A DNA stretch of 45,087 nucleotides, taken from NCBI GenBank assembly GCA_030647485.1, contig JAUSJT010000004.1:1-45087 (forward strand), read 5' to 3'. The notes beneath the pieces were generated by a model. It worked only from the letters and a program-made list of their open reading frames with translations, did not search any database and was not told the DNA's origin. Each line of letters opens with the position of its first letter. Position 1 is the first letter of the stretch. This document shows positions 1-8,724 of this stretch, piece after piece. The translations under genes and the position numbers were made by a program. This DNA comes from a bacterium (GTDB taxonomy: Bacteria; Patescibacteriota; Minisyncoccia; Minisyncoccales; UBA10102).

Positions 1-3000
1 GGCAACGTCGGCATCAACGATACAACTCCTGATGGACTTTTGGATCTTGATAGCTCCGCAACTGCTACCAATGTACTTGGCATTACAAATACAGCAATAT
101 TCACAGGAACAGGAACCTCATCGGTAGCACAAATTACCGCAAACTCTCTCACCGCTGGTACTGGTATTACTCTTTCTATTACCGGCCTCACCACAGGCAC
201 AGGACTTTCCATTGCAGGAGGAGGAGCGAACCTCGCGGCAGGAGGCGAACTCATAGACCTTGTCATGGGGCTGGCAACCGCAGGCAACGGCATGAACATC
301 ACTTCAACAGGAGCATACGCTGGAACAGGACTTCTTCTCCTGACCGCAGACTCTGCAACCGGAGGCACCATACAGGCAATCACTGCCGACGCCCTTACCA
401 CGGGAACAGGCCTTGCGGTTTCTTCAGATTCCAATGAAGCGCTGGCAGCAGGCAGACTTGCGAGCTTTGTCCATTCCGCAGTTGGAACAGCCGTGGTTGC
501 AAAGACCGGCAGCTTATTCTCTCTCACCTCATCAATTACAGAATCCGGCACTAGCACCCAAGACTTTGACGCGGCGTCCTTCGTACGCACCAGCATTCAC
601 GACACAGCCGGAACCCTTACTGCCACAGGTTCAGTGTTGTACATTGAGAACGTAGCAACCCAGACTGCCGCAACCCTTGCAGACACCACGAAAGGCATTG
701 AGGTAGTAATGGATGCAGACGGCACAGGAGACGGCATTGAGGTTACGCACAACGCTCTTACCGGAGTTGCCCTTGACGTCATATCCCTTGCAAACACAGG
801 TTCGGGGCAGGTGATCACAGCCAACTCGCTGACCACAGGCACCGGCCTAAGAGTTATTTCCTCCGGAGTCATTGCAACCACAGGAGAGCTTGTGGAGTTC
901 ACTGCTTCAGGAGCAACCACGACAACAGGAGCTGTGCGTCTTACAACCGCTGTTCTCTCAACCGGAACAGCCTTGCTCGTGCAGACCAACACTGCAGCCT
1001 TTACCACAGGAGGCAAGGCAATAGAGATTGACCTTGTTGCCGCAGTAGCAGGAAACGGTCTTACCATTGCAACCACCGGAGTATATACCGGCACTGGCCT
1101 TCTCACCATCACAGCCAACGGCCTTACCACAGGCACAGGTCTTGCCATCAGTTCAACCGCTACAGGGCTCACCACAGGCAGTCTGCTCTCGGTCACCACT
1201 TCAACCACTGGAGCTGTTGCCACGAATGGCGTTGTGTCCATATCCTCTTCTGGAGCCTTTACCTCAACCTCTAATGCAGGTCTCTTGAATGTTGCAGCCA
1301 CAGGGCTTGTGGGCACAGGCACCATGGTAAACATCAATCCCTCAAACGTCTCTCAACTTACCAACACCGCCCTGAACATATCCCAAACAGGCGTGACAAC
1401 CGGATACACCGGCACCTTGGTTTCCATCAGCTCAACCTCAACAACAGGAGCTGCCACGTTCTTTGCAATCACTGACAACGTTGCCACTGTTGCCACTGGC
1501 CAAGCAATTTCCATGACAGGCCTCACCACAGGCACAGGACTTTCCATTGCAGGAGGAGGAGCGAACCTCGCGGCAGGAGGCGAACTCATAGACCTTGTCA
1601 TGGGAGCTGCTACTGCAGGGAATGGACTTACGGTGAGCACTACAGGCGCCTACACAGGAACAGGATTGGTGGTTCTCACTGCGAACAGTTTGACCACAGG
1701 CATTGCGTTGAGCATACCTCACACTACCTCGGTCATTGCCAGCGGAGGATCTCTTGCCAGAATATCCTCCACTTCCATAGATACCAGCACAACCACAGGA
1801 GTGCTGCTTGACCTCTCTTCCACCGCATCTCTTGCCGGAACCCAGTTCTTACAAACATACTCTGGTTTAACTACAGGCATTGGACAGTCCATAGTAACTA
1901 ACGCCTTGACCACAGGAACAGCGTTAAATATCAGTTCCACATCTACTGCAGGAGGAGCAAGCGGAGTTTCAAAACTTCTCAACCTTGCAAGGTCAGGGGC
2001 TAATGCCCAGCTTGCGCACACCGCATACGGTCTGTACTCCGCGGTTACCAATACCAACGCAACTTCTGGCACCAATGTCGCGGGATACTTTTCCGCATCT
2101 GGTGCAACCACTGCAAACTACGCCATTCAGGTGGCGCAGAACAACTGGATTGGCGGCATAGACAGCGCAACAACCGGAGTAGTGCGAATGTTTAAGATAA
2201 ACGCTTCAGATCAAATTCAAGTGGGAGCTGCCTTAAGCATGGACGGGGGCATTACCCTTCCAACAGACGCGGGAGCCGTAACGTTGGTTGACCTGCCCCT
2301 TAGTCTTACCTCGTCAACTGCGAATTCCTATACCTTCAAAATAGGTTCCGACAATATCTTAACAATATATGGGGAGTCTGGCGCAACAGCAGGCCTTTTG
2401 TATAACGGTAGGGTGGGCATTGGCGACATTACTCCAGATGCTATCTTTGACATAGACGGAACAGCAATATCCGGTGGCATTGGAACAGTTCTCGTCACCC
2501 CAGGAGCCCATACCGCAGTCGTTGCAGAAGTGATTGATATATCTGTTGCTGCGCATACAAATACCATCACAGGAGCTATTACAACTCAAAGATTCACTAA
2601 CTTTGCACAGCCAGTCATCTCTGCTGCTTCTGGCCTTACCGTCACTACCGCAGCCAATATTGCTATCGCAGGAACTCCCAACCCAACAGGAGCGGGGCCA
2701 GCTACTATTACTAATGCATTTGGCTTAATGCTTGGAACCGCCCTTGCAACTGTTCCTGCGTATAGCGCTTCTAACGCAACTACTATTACCAGTGCCGCCA
2801 TGCTCTATGTTGCTGGTGCTCCTGTAACAGGAGGTAATGTTACAGTAACCAATGGCTATGCTCTCTGGGTAGACGGGGGAAAGACGCGATTAGATGGAGG
2901 AGGCACATCTGCCCAAGCTAGCGCAGCAGGCGGAGTATTAGAAATACAAGCGTCCACCGTTAATGGAAACAATGCCAGTAGCACTATTGCCATTGGAGCG

Positions 3001-4731
3001 TCAGTGTCTATAGGCGTGACAACCTATACGAACAATACCGCTACCCTAACAATGACTAATGCCGCAAGTATGTATATTGCAGGAATACCTGTGGCAAGTA
3101 CAAATGTAGCGTTCACAAATCCTGCCTACGCCCTCTGGGTGGATGCGGGAACGAGCAGGTTTGACGGCGCAGTAACCTATGGCTCCCAAGCTACATTCAC
3201 CGATTCGGATGCCACTCCTGATGTTTCTGCGGGTTCCCATTTTATAACCAACACCACGGCAGTAACCATTACCGACTTTGACGCGGGGGCTGGAACCTTG
3301 CAGGCAGGCCATATTATATATGTAGAGAGTAATGGAACCATTACCTATGATGTTGACGGGGGTCTTCTTGAAGCTGGGGCAGTTGACTTGGTGACTGCAG
3401 CAGGAGATCTTACTACTTGGATATACGATGGAGTTGATGACTGGATCCTTGTTTCCTGGATGAAGAATTCTGCCACCCAAACCGGCGCTGACGTTGCAGA
3501 ACTTTTCCCAAGCCAAGAGCAGCTTGAACCAGGAGATGTGGTGTCTGCTGACACCGGATATCCAGTGAATGTGAAAAAGAGCGTGGCAAAGTATGAGAGA
3601 CAGCTTCTCGGTGTTGTGTCCACCCAGCCCCATATTACGCTTGGTCAAGGCACCGAAGGCACCACCTATCCTATAGCTCTTGCAGGACGCGTGCCAGTGA
3701 AGGTTTCGCTTGAGAACGGCCCGATTGTCATTGGCGATCATCTTACTTCTTCTACTATTCCTGGAGTTGCAATGAAAGCTACGTCTACGGGGAACACCAT
3801 AGGTATTGCCTTGGGAGCATACGACGGCACACAGCTAGAAGCAAAGATTATGGTGTTTATTCAGCTTGGCTGGCAAGGAGGGAGCGCCTTGAGCGTGTAT
3901 CAAAACGCAGACGGCACTCTTTCTTATGAGGCTCTTACGGTTAAGGCAGGCTTTGAAGAGCTCGGTTTTACAATAACAGGGCAGGGAGAGCTTCAGGTTA
4001 ACAAACTTACGACACAAGAACTTTGCGTGGGAGCAACCTGTATCACCGAAACCACCCTCTTAAACTTAATGGGATTAAGTTCTCCACAGCCTGGCACCAC
4101 ATTGGCGGTAGAAGAACAGAATAGCCAGCTTGTAAACACAACTCCTCTCCAGACGCAGTTAGCCGAGCTGGGCTTGGTAGTAAACACCAACGGGGCATTG
4201 GAGGTAAACATCTTAAAAGCCCAGCGGGTGGAGATTACCAGTCCTTATGGCCTTACTATATATGATGTAGTGACGGGTCAGCCCCAGTGCGTGTTCTCGC
4301 AAGAAGGCCAGCTAAGAACTATTGCAGGCAAATGCGACGGCATTGTAGCCAACGTACAGCCTAGTGGAAGTGAGACTTCACCCGGAGGGGGCAGTCTCAC
4401 TTCGGCCCCAATAGAGGAGCCAGTAGCCCCAGCTCCAAGCCCAGTTAGCAGTGAAGTCGAACCTCAATCAGCAGAGGGCGGTTCGACTTCGACACTAATA
4501 GAGCCAGAACCAGCTCCCGCGCCAGTGCCAAGCCCTGAACCAATCCTAGAGCCTGCCTCAGTCTTAGAGCCAACTCTTGAGCCCACGCCTACGCCAAGTC
4601 CTGAACCAGCTCCAACCCCAGAGTCTGTTCTAGAACCTGCCCCAGCCCCTGCCCCAGAACCAGCTCCTGCCCCAGCTCCTGAACCAACCCCCGAACCTAT
4701 TCCATCAGAAACCTCAGCAGTCATTCAGTAA
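1..4731 (+). CDS. 5'-truncated giant repetitive surface/fibre-like protein with Pro-rich C-terminus
   Basis: Frame is open from base 1 (GNVGINDTTPDGLLDLD...). Many degenerate 'LTTGTGL/TGAYTGTGL' repeats, 'GRVGIGDITPDAIFDIDG' fibre-type motifs, a conserved 'ADVAELFPSQEQLEPGDVVSAD...GRVPVKVSLENGPIVIGDHLTSS' domain and a (P-E-P-A-P)n tail. Confidence 0.85.
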   Translation, partial: GNVGINDTTPDGLLDLDSSATATNVLGITNTAIFTGTGTSSVAQITANSLTAGTGITLSITGLTTGTGLSIAGGGANLAAGGELIDLVMGLATAGNGMNITSTGAYAGTGLLLLTADSATGGTIQAITADALTTGTGLAVSSDSNEALAAGRLASFVHSAVGTAVVAKTGSLFSLTSSITESGTSTQDFDAASFVRTSIHDTAGTLTATGSVLYIENVATQTAATLADTTKGIEVVMDADGTGDGIEVTHNALTGVALDVISLANTGSGQVITANSLTTGTGLRVISSGVIATTGELVEFTASGATTTTGAVRLTTAVLSTGTALLVQTNTAAFTTGGKAIEIDLVAAVAGNGLTIATTGVYTGTGLLTITANGLTTGTGLAISSTATGLTTGSLLSVTTSTTGAVATNGVVSISSSGAFTSTSNAGLLNVAATGLVGTGTMVNINPSNVSQLTNTALNISQTGVTTGYTGTLVSISSTSTTGAATFFAITDNVATVATGQAISMTGLTTGTGLSIAGGGANLAAGGELIDLVMGAATAGNGLTVSTTGAYTGTGLVVLTANSLTTGIALSIPHTTSVIASGGSLARISSTSIDTSTTTGVLLDLSSTASLAGTQFLQTYSGLTTGIGQSIVTNALTTGTALNISSTSTAGGASGVSKLLNLARSGANAQLAHTAYGLYSAVTNTNATSGTNVAGYFSASGATTANYAIQVAQNNWIGGIDSATTGVVRMFKINASDQIQVGAALSMDGGITLPTDAGAVTLVDLPLSLTSSTANSYTFKIGSDNILTIYGESGATAGLLYNGRVGIGDITPDAIFDIDGTAISGGIGTVLVTPGAHTAVVAEVIDISVAAHTNTITGAITTQRFTNFAQPVISAASGLTVTTAANIAIAGTPNPTGAGPATITNAFGLMLGTALATVPAYSASNATTITSAAMLYVAGAPVTGGNVTVTNGYALWVDGGKTRLDGGGTSAQASAAGGVLEIQASTVNGNNASSTIAIGASVSIGVTTYTNNTATLTMTNAASMYIAGIPVASTNVAFTNPAYALWVDAGTSRFDGAVTYGSQATFTDSDATPDVSAGSHFITNTTAVTITDFDAGAGTLQAGHIIYVESNGTITYDVDGGLLEAGAVDLVTAAGDLTTWIYDGVDDWILVSWMKNSATQTGADVAELFPSQEQLEPGDVVSADTGYPVNVKKSVAKYERQLLGVVSTQPHITLGQGTEGTTYPIALAGRVPVKVSLENGPIVIGDHLTSSTIPGVAMKATSTGNTIGIALGAYDGTQLEAKIMVFIQLGWQGGSALSVYQNADGTLSYEALTVKAGFEELGFTITGQGELQVNKLTTQELCVGATCITETTLLNLMGLSSPQPGTTLAVEEQNSQLVNTTPLQTQLAELGLVVNTNGALEVNILKAQRVEITSPYGLTIYDVVTGQPQCVFSQEGQLRTIAGKCDGIVANVQPSGSETSPGGGSLTSAPIEEPVAPAPSPVSSEVEPQSAEGGSTSTLIEPEPAPAPVPSPEPILEPASVLEPTLEPTPTPSPEPAPTPESVLEPAPAPAPEPAPAPAPEPTPEPIPSETSAVIQ

Positions 4732-4737
4732 TATGCT

Positions 4738-4854
4738 ATGAGAAAACTTTTTCTTCGTTCACCCATCATAATTATTCTTCTTGGGGTATCCCTTTTGCTC
4801 GGTGGTGGGCTTGGCTATGCCTTCTTTTTCGGGGTGCTCCCCGTTAGAAATTAA
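4738..4854 (+). CDS. 38-aa orphan signal-anchor peptide (possible remnant of a LamG-protein paralog)
   Basis: Translates to MRKLFLRSPIIIILLGVSLLLGGGLGYAFFFGVLPVRN*. Resembles the N-terminus of the ORF at 5149 (MKKRLFTIPVIAIIIFVLIGAGTAFSMIFFGG). Ends inside the left inverted repeat of the GIY-YIG unit. Confidence 0.45.
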   Translation: MRKLFLRSPIIIILLGVSLLLGGGLGYAFFFGVLPVRN

Positions 4855-5138
4855 TATATGATGTGGTACACTTATGTATTGAAAAGTAAAAAGGATAATC
4901 AATGGTATACAGGATATACCGAAGATTTGCGAAAAAGATTTTCAGATCACAACAAGGGCCTTGTCTATGCAACAAGAAAACGCAGACCTTTTACCCTCAT
5001 CTATTACGAAGCATGTATAGATGAACGCGATGCAAAAATGCGAGAGCAATATTTAAAATCAGGACAAGGTAAAAGGTATATTAAGAACAGGTTAAAATTC
5101 TTTTTCGCAAATCAATAATTTCTAACGGGGCTACCCCG
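4830..5138 (+). mobile_element. Putative GIY-YIG-bearing unit bounded by inverted hairpin ends
   Basis: Left end CGGGGTGCTCCCCGTTAGAAATTA (4830-4853). Right end TAATTTCTAACGGGGCTACCCCG (5116-5138), the near-exact reverse complement. Each end also folds on itself (CGGGG/CCCCG). Confidence 0.5.
4858..5118 (+). CDS. Small GIY-YIG nuclease domain protein
   Basis: 86 aa, MMWYTYVLKSKKDNQWYTGYTEDLRKRFSDHNKG...; classic GIY-YIG-like 'YTYVL...YTGYT.DL..R...H' motif. Confidence 0.88.
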   Translation: MMWYTYVLKSKKDNQWYTGYTEDLRKRFSDHNKGLVYATRKRRPFTLIYYEACIDERDAKMREQYLKSGQGKRYIKNRLKFFFANQ

Positions 5139-5148
5139 ATAAAAATCT

Positions 5149-6558
5149 ATGAAGAAGAGATTGTTTACTATTCCAGTTATTGCCATCATTATATTCGTCC
5201 TCATTGGAGCAGGTACTGCCTTTTCAATGATTTTTTTCGGGGGCACCAGCGTGAATCTCCAAAAAGGATTGGTAGGCTGGTGGAAAATGGATGGCAATGC
5301 CAAAGACGCAACCCCCAATAGTAATCATGGAACATTAGTTAACAATACAGTTCTAACAACAGACCGCAAAGGACAGACGGACAAAGCGTACAGCTTCCCC
5401 CAATCGGGGACTCTTGATTCTATAGGTCTGGGGACAGGCTCAATTCTAAACCCAGGAACAAGTGATTTCACTTATGCTTTTTGGGCTAACGGAACATCCT
5501 CTGGTTGGGGGGAAATTTTGAATAAAGCTAATGGTGATTATTCTGTCTTAACAGCTGGCTTTAATATCACTTTCAGGTCTGGCCCGCCTGCCTATATTGT
5601 ATATACGCATTCCGCCTATGACAATGGGGTGACGTGGTCAAATGTTACAAATATGACTGATGGTACTTGGCATCACTGGGCTATTGTCGGCAATAGAGCG
5701 GCAGGGACCGTTATATTATACAAAGATGGCGTGAGTCAAGGAGCGAATAGTCCTGGCGGCAGTTTTACCACGGCAAATATCACGACTTCTAGCCCAATGA
5801 ATTTTGGCAACCAAGTTCCATTCTGGACAAGCAGAGTATACACAGGTTCCATGGATGATGTTCGTATCTACAACCGCGCCCTGTCTGCAACTGAAATCAC
5901 CGCATTGTATGAATCCTACAACCCCGGCATCGTGATATCAGACCTCCAAAAAGGCCTTGTTGGAAACTGGAAAATGGACGGCAACGCCAAGGACTCAACC
6001 CCCAACAGCAACCACGGCACAGTAACAGGCGCAACTCTCACCACCGACCGCAAGGGCCAAACCAACAAGGCGTATAGTTTTAACGGAACGACTAATTATG
6101 TGAGTGTTCCTACGTCAAGTTCATTGCAAATTACAGGATCCGTTTCCATAAGCGTATGGGTTAATGCAGCTACCCAGGCAGGAGATGTCCGCATCGTGAA
6201 TAAAGAGAGCGCCGCGGATACTGATGGATACGCTCTTGGTTTGGCTTCAAACAATATTGCGGGGAAAATTGGCGATGGAACGAATTGTTATCTCAACTCG
6301 ACCAGCGCCGTTTCTACGGGTGCCTGGAATCATCTTGTTATGACGGGAGATGGCGTTACGATGAAAATGTATATCAATGGAGTACAAATTTCGCAAACAA
6401 AAAGCTGCGGTAGTGTAGCGTCAAATACTTCAATTCTCGCGATAGGCGCCCGTTACAGTGCTACCCAGTTTTTTACTGGAAGCATAGACGACGTTCGCAT
6501 CTACAACCGCGCGCTGTCTGCGACGGAAGTTTTGGCATTGTACGAAAGCTATCGCTAA
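5149..6558 (+). CDS. Signal-anchored protein with two tandem LamG/concanavalin-like domains
   Basis: N-terminal TM segment; two repeats of 'LQKGLVGxWKMDGNAKDxTPNSNHG...DDVRIYNRALSATE'. Confidence 0.88.
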   Translation: MKKRLFTIPVIAIIIFVLIGAGTAFSMIFFGGTSVNLQKGLVGWWKMDGNAKDATPNSNHGTLVNNTVLTTDRKGQTDKAYSFPQSGTLDSIGLGTGSILNPGTSDFTYAFWANGTSSGWGEILNKANGDYSVLTAGFNITFRSGPPAYIVYTHSAYDNGVTWSNVTNMTDGTWHHWAIVGNRAAGTVILYKDGVSQGANSPGGSFTTANITTSSPMNFGNQVPFWTSRVYTGSMDDVRIYNRALSATEITALYESYNPGIVISDLQKGLVGNWKMDGNAKDSTPNSNHGTVTGATLTTDRKGQTNKAYSFNGTTNYVSVPTSSSLQITGSVSISVWVNAATQAGDVRIVNKESAADTDGYALGLASNNIAGKIGDGTNCYLNSTSAVSTGAWNHLVMTGDGVTMKMYINGVQISQTKSCGSVASNTSILAIGARYSATQFFTGSIDDVRIYNRALSATEVLALYESYR

Positions 6559-6582
6559 AGCGCATGAATCCTCCGTTTCCAA

Positions 6583-6637
6583 CTAAATTCCATTTAGTTA
6601 TCCACAGCTAAACGTCCACAGCTAAACGAGATTTAAG
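6583..6637. repeat. Paired-hairpin repeat (15-10-15 family) with DnaA-box-like spacer, internally duplicated
   Basis: CTAAATTCCATTTAG-TTATCCACAG-CTAAACG(TCCACAGCTAAACG)AGATTTAAG; exact TTATCCACA at 6598-6606. Confidence 0.7.
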
Positions 6638-6709
6638 CACTAGCAAAACATTTGCACATAAACTTATAATAGAATGGCACTACTAAATCTCATTTAAGAA
6701 TAACAAGAA

Positions 6710-6796
6710 ATGATAAGGAAAAAGTTTGAGCAAGGTAATATTTATCACGTGTATAATAGAGGCGTTGAAAAACGCGACGTTTTTCTTCTGCTTTAG
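6710..6796 (+). pseudogene. Truncated N-terminus of a REP-associated Y1 transposase
   Basis: MIRKKFEQGNIYHVYNRGVEKRDVFLLL* parallels MKRVRFEKGKIYHVYNRGVEKRSIFLSEG of the ORF at 6967, then runs into palindromic repeats. Confidence 0.75.
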
Positions 6797-6840
6797 AATC
6801 CTGCCTAAGTCAATCCTGCCTAAGCCTCGCTCAATCCTGC

Positions 6841-6880
6841 CTAAGCCTCGCTTAGTTATCCCCACCTAAGCGAGGCTTAG
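6841..6880. repeat. Paired-hairpin repeat (15-10-15 family)
   Basis: CTAAGCCTCGCTTAG-TTATCCCCAC-CTAAGCGAGGCTTAG; arms are perfect reverse complements. Confidence 0.8.
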
Positions 6881-6931
6881 GTGGTAGCCAGGACCCTTTC
6901 TTTAAGATTATAATTATGAATATAAGAGAAT

Positions 6932-6950
6932 CCTAAGCCTCGCTTAGGCA
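6932..6950. repeat. 19-nt palindrome CCTAAGCCTCGCTTAGGCA
   Basis: Identical 19-mer recurs at 39227-39245, and inverted at 39204-39222, inside uvrC. Confidence 0.8.
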
Positions 6951-6966
6951 AGCTTAGACGATTGTT

Positions 6967-7686
6967 ATGAAACGGGTTCGATTTGAAAAAGGGAAAATTT
7001 ATCACGTATATAATCGAGGCGTTGAGAAACGGTCCATTTTTCTCTCCGAGGGCGATCGCTGGAGATTTCTTCAAGGTCTGTATTTATTTAATGATGAAAC
7101 TGGATCTGCCAATCTTTTGTATCGTCTTGAACAAGAAAAAGGCAAGATGCACTTTGGTATTTTGCGCGAGTATATGGCCCGGCACGGCGCTAAACGGAAA
7201 CCATTGGTTCGCATTATGGCAGATTGCTTGAAATCAAATCACTTTCATATGGCAATTGAAGAAACAACGGAAAACGGCATTTCAAGATTTATGCAGAAAT
7301 TGGGCACTGGTTATACAAAGTACTTTAATACTAAGTACGAACGAGTAGGTCCTTTATTCCAGGGCCCATTCAAGGCAGTAGAGGTGAAGAGCGATGAACA
7401 GCTTATGTATCTTCTTGCGTACATAAACGCAATCAATCCAGGACAGGAACTGGAACCGGAACTGAAGTCTGCCGCGCAAAACCCCGAAGAAATATTGAGT
7501 TTTATAGAGGATCATTTTCTGTGGAGCACGCACTTGGAATATCTTGGGAAGCGCGATTCTATTATCGTTGACAAGGGTATTGCAGGTGAGCTTTTTTCTA
7601 GCCCTGTACGATACAGGAAGTTCATAGCAGATATTATACGAGGTAAACAAAGATCGGGATTGCAGGATAATCTCCTGTTAGATTAA
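6967..7686 (+). CDS. REP-associated tyrosine (Y1/HUH) transposase, IS200-like
   Basis: KGKIYHVYNRGVEKR..., HUH motif in 'SNHFHMAIEE', 'YTKYFNTKYERVGPLFQGPFKAVEV'. Confidence 0.9.
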   Translation: MKRVRFEKGKIYHVYNRGVEKRSIFLSEGDRWRFLQGLYLFNDETGSANLLYRLEQEKGKMHFGILREYMARHGAKRKPLVRIMADCLKSNHFHMAIEETTENGISRFMQKLGTGYTKYFNTKYERVGPLFQGPFKAVEVKSDEQLMYLLAYINAINPGQELEPELKSAAQNPEEILSFIEDHFLWSTHLEYLGKRDSIIVDKGIAGELFSSPVRYRKFIADIIRGKQRSGLQDNLLLD

Positions 7687-7715
7687 TTTGTTGATAACTT
7701 AACCAGGCTAAGGAT

Positions 7716-8501
7716 ATGAGAGAGATGTTGGAAAAAGTGAGGAATGGGGTGCTTGGAACAAACGGAGTACTGGGCAGAGTAGGCAGGGGTATTTTAGACG
7801 TGGTGTTTCCGGTACGATGTGTTGGGTGTGGAGAAGAAGGACACTATATATGTAGGAGATGTGAAGGTTTTACAAGTGAAGCTGCTTTGATTTGCCCTTT
7901 GTGCCAGCAATCTAGCTTGACTGGAGAACGCCACGAGAATTGCAGGTCACTGTATGGGTTAGAGGGTTTGGCAAGCGTGTGGGAATACGAGGGGGTGGTG
8001 AAAAGTCTTCTTCATAATATAAAGTACAATGGCATGACCCATGCGATTGCAGAAACAGTTCAGAGCGCATATATAAGCATGGCAGGCGATACAATGCGAT
8101 TTAAAACATTTCTCTCTTATTTGTTTTCCAAAGACACCTGCATAACATATGTGCCAATGTTTAAGAGAAAAGAAAAGTTCCGCGGTTTTAACCAGGCTAC
8201 TGTATTTGCAAGAGAAATGGGAAAAGTAGTTAAGAGGGAGGCGGTTTCTTTACTCGAAAAAATAGTAGATACAAAACCGCAGGTAGATCTTACAAAAGAA
8301 GAACGGTTGCAAAACCTGAAAGGGGCCTTTCAAGTAAAATTCGAAATCCCTGCCTCGCCGGCAGGCAGGCGAATCCCCAAAAACGTTGTACTTGTTGATG
8401 ACGTCTGGACTACCGGTGCTACTATGAAAGAGTGTTGCAAAGTTTTGAAAAAGTCGGGAATCCAGCAGGTATGGGGTTTTACGGTGGCGAGAACACCTTG
8501 A
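7716..8501 (+). CDS. comF: ComF family phosphoribosyltransferase-like competence protein
   Basis: Zn-finger CVGCGEEGHYICRRC...CPLCQQ; PRTase motif VVLVDDVWTTGATMKEC. Confidence 0.9.
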   Translation: MREMLEKVRNGVLGTNGVLGRVGRGILDVVFPVRCVGCGEEGHYICRRCEGFTSEAALICPLCQQSSLTGERHENCRSLYGLEGLASVWEYEGVVKSLLHNIKYNGMTHAIAETVQSAYISMAGDTMRFKTFLSYLFSKDTCITYVPMFKRKEKFRGFNQATVFAREMGKVVKREAVSLLEKIVDTKPQVDLTKEERLQNLKGAFQVKFEIPASPAGRRIPKNVVLVDDVWTTGATMKECCKVLKKSGIQQVWGFTVARTP

Positions 8502-8514
8502 TAGAGAACTAAAA

Positions 8515-8694
8515 CCGAGCACCCAATTGAGTGCTCGGCACTGGCGATCTCGCACAGTACGAGATTCCGGCTTGCCATCCATTATTATTCTACCAACCCC
8601 GGGCATAGCTGTCAAATTATACCCCGGGGCATTTTATACGCTCACCACGGAGGGCTCGCTAAAATGCCCGTTGAAGACAAGCAGTTGTCTTCAA
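8515..8694. repeat. Composite intergenic array of hairpins upstream of dprA
   Basis: CCGAGCAC/GTGCTCGG (8515-8538), ATCTCG/CGAGAT (8547-8565), CCCCGGGG (8622-8629), GGGCATTTTA/TAAAATGCCC (8627-8669), TTGAAGACAA/TTGTCTTCAA (8671-8694). Confidence 0.75.
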
Positions 8695-8724
8695 CCCCCG
8701 CGGGTCCACTGCCAGGTAAACTAT

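Noticed and set aside
597-1337. Long antisense ORFs (597-1337, 1353-1640, 1719-2111, 3046-3741 on the minus strand) opposite the surface gene
   Set aside because: Val/Pro/Ser-rich mirror translations of a repetitive gene; no start-site signals or recognisable domains.
1-4731. Repetitive tract considered as a CRISPR array
   Set aside because: Repeats are degenerate coding repeats in one open frame without uniform spacer/repeat lengths; no cas genes in the window.
1-4731. Fibre-like protein taken as evidence of a prophage
   Set aside because: No capsid, terminase, portal or integrase genes; the layout fits a cell-surface protein. The Phage_holin_4_2-like gene at 37930 belongs to a family common on chromosomes.
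4858-5118. GIY-YIG ORF as a group I intron homing endonuclease
   Set aside because: No intron core structure or interrupted conserved gene recognised around it; the bounding inverted hairpins suggest another kind of unit.
6598-6606. Exact DnaA box as evidence of the replication origin
   Set aside because: Isolated box embedded in a dispersed repeat; no dnaA/dnaN, AT-rich unwinding element or box cluster nearby.
8527-8724. Extended N-terminus of dprA through the hairpin array
   Set aside because: Translation crosses five palindromes with no DprA similarity; ATG at 8725 gives a normal N-terminus.
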